From positions 113,961,721 through 114,025,720 of the forward strand of contig CM054179.1 in NCBI GenBank assembly GCA_028829895.1: 64,000 bases of DNA. The letters are read 5' to 3'. Origin of the DNA: Sinotaia quadrata (Eukaryota > Mollusca > Gastropoda > Architaenioglossa > Viviparidae). The position numbers and the translations under genes were made by a program. Numbering within the stretch: the first letter of the stretch is position 1; every line of letters starts with the position of its first letter. Below the pieces are notes generated by a model. The model searched no databases and was not told where the DNA came from. It worked only from the letters and a program-made list of their open reading frames with translations. This document shows, piece after piece, positions 61,801-64,000 of the stretch.

Positions 61801-62273
61801 AGAACTTTATTTGTACAGAAAGCAAATTTTAATAAGAAAATATATTTTCTGCGAAAGAAAACAGCGAAAAGCGGCGTGTGTGTGTGAAAATCTTGAAATT
61901 GATGTAAAAAGGTTGCTTTCTCATGCCTATATCCTTATTCAAAAATGTTTATTCAAATGTTTCATTAGAGAATAAAGAATGTAAACTCCTTATCTAAAAA
62001 TTTCTTCGTATGCTGAATATTTGTTCAAATTTTGCTTTATTAGAAAATAAAGAGTAGACTCATTAGTAAATTTAATTTTTATATTGTGTTTTGTGCAGAT
62101 TAATCAATCAATCATTTTCTGTAATTCAACTCAGCGTGTAGAGCTGTTGGCAAAAAAAATCACAGAGCTGGGGTACTCGTGTTACTACATTCATGCTAAA
62201 ATGAATCAACAGCACAGGAATCGTGTTTTTCATGACTTCCGTCAGGGACTGTGTCGCAATCTGGTTTGCTCAG
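25489..62273 (+). CDS. DDX6: DDX6/Me31B/Dhh1-family DEAD-box RNA helicase (partial at 3' end; gene-level span)
   Basis: Eight coding exons join in perfect phase to about 346 residues: 25740-25810, 31731-31791, 34408-34642, 34950-35093, 36941-37035, 43998-44120, 57442-57576, 62099-62273. Visible motifs are the N-terminal [11 protein letters not shown] block, the Q motif (GWEKPSPIQ), I (AKNGTGKT), Ia (PTRELAL), GG, Ib (TPGRILD), II (DEAD), III (SAT) and the IV region (SIIFCN). DDX6 proteins are cytoplasmic ATP-dependent RNA helicases of P-bodies that couple deadenylation by CCR4-NOT to translational repression and decapping. Motifs V and VI and the C-terminus must lie right of the window, because the last exon stops at RNLVCS with phase 1. 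The N-terminus is shorter than in vertebrates. Introns of 5.9, 7.0 and 13.3 kb are swollen by transposons. Identification is by family knowledge and is firm. Confidence 0.93.
26371..26840. mobile_element. Truncated copy of the TAGGTAG/7-bp-TSD family
   Basis: It starts TAGGTAGCCCTACTAATTTT and follows the 46458 copy in order (TTTTGAGATAT..., TTTATTACAAG..., GTTAATGCCTATTTTT), with many changes. Similarity fades before a second TAGGTAG terminus at 26864. The right end is not found. Confidence 0.6.
29004..29085 (+). CDS. Exon-like start segment inside copy A (unknown product)
   Basis: ATG opens 27 codons ([15 protein letters not shown]...) that end at a consensus donor A|GTAAGA. The same segment with only a few changes, still open and still with a good donor, occurs in copy B (48493-48574, minus). 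It may be the first exon of a gene carried by the element. The product is unknown and expression is not shown. Confidence 0.35.
29453..29740 (+). CDS. Conserved 95-codon ORF in copy A (unknown product)
   Basis: ATG to TAA. The protein ends with a Trp/Asp-rich segment ([20 protein letters not shown], then [16 protein letters not shown]). The frame is open upstream to about 29388, so it could be a terminal exon. The copy in B differs by only two residues. No family was recognised and there is no DDE or zinc-finger signature. Confidence 0.4.
   Translation: MFFSSSGFTITLIRYLFSECFYIHTTSSAKIIFMEQYRNKNIFKWGDTMDCDDVDAKFVFKWGIRMETTNGRTWTAVDYSALQEEFSIYKNMYCD
30120..30530. repeat. ~174-bp internal tandem repeat in copy A
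   Basis: Units begin CTGATCATTTT at about 30124, 30298 and 30471 and contain GTATGATGTATA.TTTCAGAGAT. The same array, reversed, is in copy B, and units recur in the copies near 35870 and 60880. Confidence 0.8.
31731..31791 (+). CDS. DDX6: DDX6 exon 2
   Basis: Acceptor taattttcag and donor ACA|GTAAGT. It encodes [20 protein letters not shown], the conserved block just before the helicase core. Phase 2 in, 0 out. Confidence 0.9.
31946..33790 (-). mobile_element. Defective piggyBac transposon in DDX6 intron 2
   Basis: TTAA at 31942-31945 and 33791-33794. The ends CCCATTTTCTCCC and (reverse) CCCATTTTCTGCTAGCG match over the first ten bases. Subterminal copies of TGGAACGCTAGCAG occur at both ends. 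It carries a broken transposase on the minus strand. Confidence 0.85.
32221..33050 (-). pseudogene. piggyBac transposase pseudogene (PGBD2/3-like)
   Basis: Reading 33050 to 32221 on the minus strand, the pieces in order are an acidic/basic N-terminus, [37 protein letters not shown], a [15 protein letters not shown] block followed by KKWWWPFF, and a C-terminal Cys-rich finger (CTECH...CAHCG...CAKC...CHIEC). These are diagnostic of DDE_Tnp_1_7 transposases. The middle of the catalytic domain is missing between DFRQTF and the FGYK segment, and at least three frameshifts split the reading frame. Not functional. Confidence 0.88.
33791..34407. other. Remainder of DDX6 intron 2
   Basis: T-rich non-coding sequence. 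No feature was recognised. Confidence 0.4.
34408..34642 (+). CDS. DDX6: DDX6 exon 3 (Q motif and Walker A)
   Basis: This 235-nt exon carries the Q motif ([14 protein letters not shown]) and motif I ([13 protein letters not shown]). Of two adjacent GT dinucleotides, the second (CAGT|GTAAGG) keeps frame with exon 4, giving LQSMIIVPT. Confidence 0.93.
34950..35093 (+). CDS. DDX6: DDX6 exon 4 (motifs Ia and GG)
   Basis: It follows the shortest intron seen (307 nt). It encodes [12 protein letters not shown], the SKHMG stretch and [15 protein letters not shown], ending G|GTAAGT in phase 1. Confidence 0.93.
35775..36340. mobile_element. Degenerate, internally deleted TAGGTAG-family copy
   Basis: It reads in the orientation of copy B. 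It has a decayed left end (TAATGTAGTC...TCTACTTGA), then AAACAAGCAAACTATCATAT, the tandem-repeat section, and a right end TTTTGCCTGTAAAGCAGTGG followed by GGGGCTACCA. The 95-codon ORF region is deleted. It lies in DDX6 intron 4. Confidence 0.65.
36941..37035 (+). CDS. DDX6: DDX6 exon 5 (motif Ib; first half of DEAD box)
   Basis: It encodes [18 protein letters not shown] and then MLVLDE. The donor GAG|GTAAAT falls between Glu and Ala of the DEAD box. A 6.96-kb intron follows. Confidence 0.93.
37085..38185. repeat. Minisatellite in DDX6 intron 5 (90-bp unit)
   Basis: Near-identical 90-bp units start GAGAGCACAACAAATTTAAT at 37771, 37861, 37951, 38041 and 38131. Older, shorter units extend left to 37085. 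Because 90 is 30 codons, the minus strand stays open for 167 codons, which is a by-product and not a gene. Confidence 0.9.
39232..39247. other. Perfect 16-bp palindrome with central CACGTG
   Basis: GTGGTCACGTGACCAC is fully self-complementary. It is probably a transposon end or chance. An E-box match alone says little. Confidence 0.3.
39419..40848. mobile_element. 1.43-kb TTAA MITE, copy 1
   Basis: The ends are CCCGTTCGCCGGC and GCCGGCGAACGGG (perfect 13-bp TIR), flanked by TTAA at 39415-39418 and 40849-40852. The interior holds a ~410-bp tandem duplication (for example GTTCAGCAGCCAATCTGCTC at about 39527 and 39937). It is highly similar to 53670-55086, in the same orientation. Non-coding. 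Confidence 0.9.
41075..41810 (+). pseudogene. N-terminal piggyBac transposase fragments
   Basis: An acidic N-terminus ([28 protein letters not shown]) is followed, after stops and frame changes, by [14 protein letters not shown] and by an [18 protein letters not shown] segment ending [12 protein letters not shown]. That order matches the start of DDE_Tnp_1_7. The catalytic Asp region and C-terminus are absent before the right TIR. Confidence 0.75.
41921..42791. mobile_element. 871-bp MITE with ~160-bp TIRs, abutting the piggyBac copy
   Basis: The left arm (about 41925-42085) and right arm (about 42635-42790) are inverted copies, sharing GAAAATTCTTATTTATC, AACTTATCAA and CATCCTCAAACAGAGTGATG. 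TTAA flanks it at 41917-41920 (shared with the neighbour) and 42792-42795. No coding capacity was seen. Confidence 0.8.
42792..43997. other. Remainder of DDX6 intron 5
   Basis: AT-rich, with a short TA/GA microsatellite at about 43247-43268. No other feature was recognised. Confidence 0.4.
43998..44120 (+). CDS. DDX6: DDX6 exon 6 (second half of DEAD box; motif III)
   Basis: Acceptor gttttcag. It begins [13 protein letters not shown], so the DEAD box is completed by splicing, and contains the SAT motif ([15 protein letters not shown]). 41 codons, phase 0 in and out. A 13.3-kb intron follows. Confidence 0.93.
44121..46450. other. Left part of DDX6 intron 6
   Basis: No gene. It holds a 14-nt G run (44937-44950), followed by a fragment (44951-45010, AAGCTCTT...GATGAAAC...CCAGTTCTGCTTCTGA) that recurs at 50165-50222 and 52192-52245. 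It also contains a TA microsatellite near 46380. Confidence 0.5.
47837..48124 (-). CDS. Conserved 95-codon ORF in copy B (unknown product)
   Basis: Same protein as at 29453-29740 with two substitutions (Thr to Met near residue 11, Ile to Leu near residue 66). There are no stops or frameshifts. The recent origin of the copies could explain this without selection. Confidence 0.4.
   Translation of the reverse strand: MFFSSSGFTIMLIRYLFSECFYIHTTSSAKIIFMEQYRNKNIFKWGDTMDCDDVDAKFVFKWGLRMETTNGRTWTAVDYSALQEEFSIYKNMYCD
48493..48574 (-). CDS. Exon-like start segment inside copy B (unknown product)
   Basis: Counterpart of 29004-29085: 27 codons from ATG to donor G|GTAAGA, with two adjacent substitutions changing DFSHIL to DFSYFL. 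Unknown product. Confidence 0.35.
50536..50589. repeat. Inverted repeat (19-bp arms, 16-nt loop)
   Basis: GGTTGTGAAACCCTGGTAT at 50536-50554 and its exact complement at 50571-50589. CAGGGTTTCACAACC is a typical hAT terminus, so this is probably two element ends meeting. Just right, GTGCCACTACCTA (ending 50617) looks like an orphan end of the TAGGTAG family. Confidence 0.6.
51673..51972. repeat. Tandem duplication of a ~150-bp unit
   Basis: Two diverged copies each run from TATTTATATCCACT to ACTACTAACAAGAATTA, with internal indels. Confidence 0.8.
52736..53314 (+). mobile_element. Left part of a second piggyBac-type element
   Basis: TTAA at 52732-52735 followed by CCCATTCCATGTTGG, a piggyBac-like terminus. 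An open acidic stretch at 53108-53235 follows ([20 protein letters not shown] and on), like the N-terminus of such transposases. The right end was not found. It is interrupted at 53311 by the next element. Confidence 0.45.
53315..53669 (+). mobile_element. Left part of a piggyBac element related to 39411-41916
   Basis: TTAA at 53311-53314, then CTCTTTATCAGGCAGAGCG. An N-terminal transposase piece follows ([29 protein letters not shown]), parallel to 41075 onward. Interrupted at 53670 and resumes at 55091. The right end was not identified. Confidence 0.7.
53670..55086. mobile_element. 1.42-kb TTAA-family MITE, copy 2, at a TTAG site
   Basis: The left end CCCGTTCGACGACAG and right end CGTCGGCGAACGGG are flanked by TTAG at 53666-53669 and 55087-55090 instead of TTAA. 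The interior, including the ~410-bp duplication, follows copy 1 closely. It sits in the transposase N-terminus of its host element, where the sister copy at about 41193 reads an uninterrupted TTAA. Confidence 0.9.
55091..55790 (+). pseudogene. C-terminal piggyBac transposase relic
   Basis: Broken frames contain [19 protein letters not shown] continuing [12 protein letters not shown], equivalent to the YN..MGGVD...KWW region. Next come [12 protein letters not shown], and then a Cys/His-rich tail ([22 protein letters not shown]) like the C-terminal finger. It has stops and frame changes throughout. It belongs to one of the two nested elements to its left. Confidence 0.6.
56101..56787. mobile_element. 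687-bp MITE of the TAGGTAG family, perfect 13-bp TIR
   Basis: The ends TAGGTAGAACCAG and CTGGTTCTACCTA are exact complements. The 7-bp flanks CTATTGT and CTCTTAT agree at 5 positions. The interior is unlike copies A and B, so only the termini and TSD length are shared. Confidence 0.75.
57442..57576 (+). CDS. DDX6: DDX6 exon 7 (start of RecA domain 2)
   Basis: It encodes [20 protein letters not shown] and [18 protein letters not shown], closely matching the family. 45 codons, phase 0 in and out, donor CAG|GTGAGT. Confidence 0.93.
58750..60150. repeat. Long dispersed repeat, copy 1
   Basis: It is similar, in the same order, to 62725-64000: CCAAAGCTC.TTGC, ATCTT.GATTTTTTTCATCA, TAATCATTTATT/TAATCAACTATT and AACATTCCACTTGCAAAAA. 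It lies in DDX6 intron 7. A minus-strand ORF is at 59884-60129. Element class not recognised. Confidence 0.65.
59884..60129 (-). CDS. Unidentified 81-codon ORF in a dispersed repeat
   Basis: The peptide includes [20 protein letters not shown] and [20 protein letters not shown], with a balanced, protein-like composition unusual for this AT-rich intron. In the second repeat copy the matching section is replaced by a pyrimidine tract. It is probably a fragment of a transposon gene. No family assigned. Confidence 0.25.
   Translation of the reverse strand: MFVVSAAIKLNQQVLQKWCMCMNAREWCYFEVNRRAVIARIQKFFMVNGKELETLKVVIDYASKNKNNNTAEKEKICQATC
60700..61703 (+). mobile_element. 5'-truncated, diverged TAGGTAG-family copy
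   Basis: In the orientation of copy A: starts around GAGCATGTTTTTATATCT and runs through the tandem-repeat section and the CATTTTCAGCCTCCAATAAT block to an end GGACTTACCTA at 61703. The left half is missing. Confidence 0.75.
62099..62273 (+). CDS. DDX6: DDX6 exon 8 (motif IV; last exon in window)
   Basis: It encodes [20 protein letters not shown], the YIHAKM stretch and [15 protein letters not shown], and stops at donor G|GTAATT in phase 1. The next residues in the family (DLFTRG and so on) are absent, so the remaining exons lie to the right. Confidence 0.92.
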
Positions 62274-62724
62274 GTAATTGTGTATAGTTCCAAGTGTATA
62301 CATTTAACTGAAACTGACCAGCACAATAAAAATTACAATATTCAGGTTAAGGTCAAAGATGGTGAATATACCAAACATTTGCCGGTGATCATATTCTTGC
62401 ATTACAATGCTGATATTTTATTGTCTCTTTTGAACATGCTTTATGCCATTGCTTTTCACTAATAGATTTTGATGAGGGATCTCTGATTAAATGCTGCAAA
62501 ATCATATCAATTAATTTGTTAGCTGCATTATCAACATTCTGATAATAGGATTTGTGATTTAAGAAACAAATTCTTAACAGATTCTTGAGAAACATCACAT
62601 TCAATCATTTTGCTTTGCGTATTCAGTTTTGTAGCTCCAAAATCAATATTTTAATCATTACCATCACAATCATTCTGAAACATTTAACTTTAACATCAGA
62701 TTCATTTTATGAAACATTAAGAGC

Positions 62725-64000
62725 AGGTTTGGCACCTATGTAGGACACTTTCTATGGAAGCATACATCAATGGTTTATAAAAAATGTTTATTCCATTTTC
62801 AGAATTCCAAAGCTCTGTTGCTATGAACAATGTGGTCATCTTGGATTTTTTTCATCATTTTTGGCTAGATTCTTAATTTTTTCCCAGTAAATCTTTTTTT
62901 TCTTCATCAAATCACTTTCATTATGCCACCTTAATCATTTATTGCAATGTGACACAGGATTTTAATATCTTTAATCAATCGTTATGCAAACATCTATTTT
63001 TTATCTTTACCTTATCAGTGGTTAGAGAATTTCATCCAAAATACTATTCAGAAGCCTGTATCAAAGCACAGAACAAATATATCAAAATTTCCATTTGTCA
63101 TGTTGAAAACACATTATTACTACATAATGTAAAATTTATATAAAATACTAACAAAATTTGACAGCTATTATCTGACTATAAGTTATAAAAGATTGAACTG
63201 AGATAAAAATATTTTTTGTTTAAATCACTTCATTTAAAAAAATATGATACATAGCTACACTTTATTGGTATATAAACAATATAGAACCATTCATTAACAT
63301 AAACTGACTATATTTGCTTTGTGTTTGTTTTCTTGTTCTTTACCACTTTAAGAATTCAAAGGTATCCATTCATAAGTAAAATGGCACAAATCTTGTTTTC
63401 ATCATTTTTTCAAAGATTAACTTTTCCTCTAATGCATATCTTTTTACAAAACCAATTTTATTTTGTTTATAATCATTTGCAACCTGTCACAGAGGAATTT
63501 TGATAACTTTAAAGTTGAAAAGTTATGCAATGTCATATTTTCAATCCGAAAAGCATGTTAGAGAATTTAATCCGAGAAACTATTTCCAACCCCACATCTT
63601 ACCAAAATATAAAGTTATCAAAACTTTACCCGTGTCACTTTGTTAAAATACAATATGCATTATATACTAGCAAAACACTAGTCTGTTCTTGAAAAAAATT
63701 GACAAAGTTATATTTATCGTAAATTCATAATGTACAGACAAAAAATTACATTCTTTTTGGTGTTTATCTTTCTCTCTTGCTTTCTCTTTCTCTCTCTCCT
63801 CTTTTCTCTTTTTGTCTCTCATTTCCTTTTTCACTTTCTCTCTCTTGTTTATCTCTTCTTTTTTTCCTTAGTCTTTTTTCTCTTTCCATTTCTCTCTTAA
63901 CTCTCACTCATTTCATCTTCCTCTTTTTCTTTCTTTCTCTCTTTACTCTCTATCTATACCCTCATTCTTTCTCTATTCAACATTCCACTTGCAAAAACAG
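62725..64000. repeat. Long dispersed repeat, copy 2 (runs off the window)
   Basis: Direct-orientation partner of 58750-60150 in DDX6 intron 8. Its middle contains the pyrimidine tract 63745-63975, after which AACATTCCACTTGCAAAAA resumes the alignment. Confidence 0.6.
63745..63975 (+). repeat. ~230-nt nearly pure pyrimidine tract
   Basis: TTTCTC-rich with very few purines on the plus strand. It is an expanded low-complexity tract within the dispersed repeat. Confidence 0.85.

Noticed and set aside
1..64000. CRISPR array, bacterial operon or tRNA/rRNA genes
   Set aside because: The tandem arrays have no spacers of uniform length between conserved repeats. The genes have spliceosomal introns. 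I saw no convincing tRNA A/B boxes or rRNA, though I cannot exclude a diverged tRNA-derived SINE by eye.

Overview
This window is AT-rich nuclear DNA from an animal. Coding sequence is split into short exons with GT/AG splice sites and kilobase introns, microsatellites are common, and cut-and-paste DNA transposons fill much of the intronic space. The DDX6 protein, together with abundant piggyBac, hAT and minisatellite DNA, would suit a lophotrochozoan such as a mollusc, but that taxonomic guess is inference. I see no bacterial-type genes, CRISPR array, rRNA or convincing tRNA.

Two host genes are visible and point away from each other. On the minus strand (about 145-20498) is a small multi-exon gene for a charged coiled-coil protein that I cannot name. 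Its start exon is 16670-16757. Four further exons join in frame down to 7124, a short fifth joins at 6080-6111, and a likely terminal exon (145-273) lies upstream of an AATAAA. A 30-nt 5'UTR exon (20469-20498) and an alternative start exon (16152-16193) are also suggested. On the plus strand, eight coding exons between 25740 and 62273 encode about 346 residues of a DDX6/Me31B/Dhh1-type DEAD-box RNA helicase. The last part of the protein lies beyond the right edge. The interval between the two genes (about 20.5-20.9 kb) may be a bidirectional promoter.

Region by region: 0-20 kb holds the coiled-coil gene, three hAT-type elements, an 18/72-bp minisatellite and a candidate solo LTR. 20-25.5 kb is mostly non-coding, with a hAT relic that keeps the start of a BED finger and several local tandem duplications. 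25.5-64 kb is the helicase gene, whose introns are expanded by transposons.

The most interesting content is a family of elements with TAGGTAG... terminal inverted repeats that make exact 7-bp target duplications. Two nearly identical 2.7-kb copies lie in opposite orientation at 28401-31115 and 46458-49176, and a 687-bp relative with a perfect 13-bp TIR lies at 56101-56787. Degenerate copies sit at 26371, 35775 and 60700. The large copies encode no recognisable transposase but share small ORFs and an exon-like start. Several TTAA-target (piggyBac-type) elements are nested inside one another. In some cases the insertion lies in a terminal inverted repeat, so an uninterrupted sister sequence survives in the same window and proves the insertion site.
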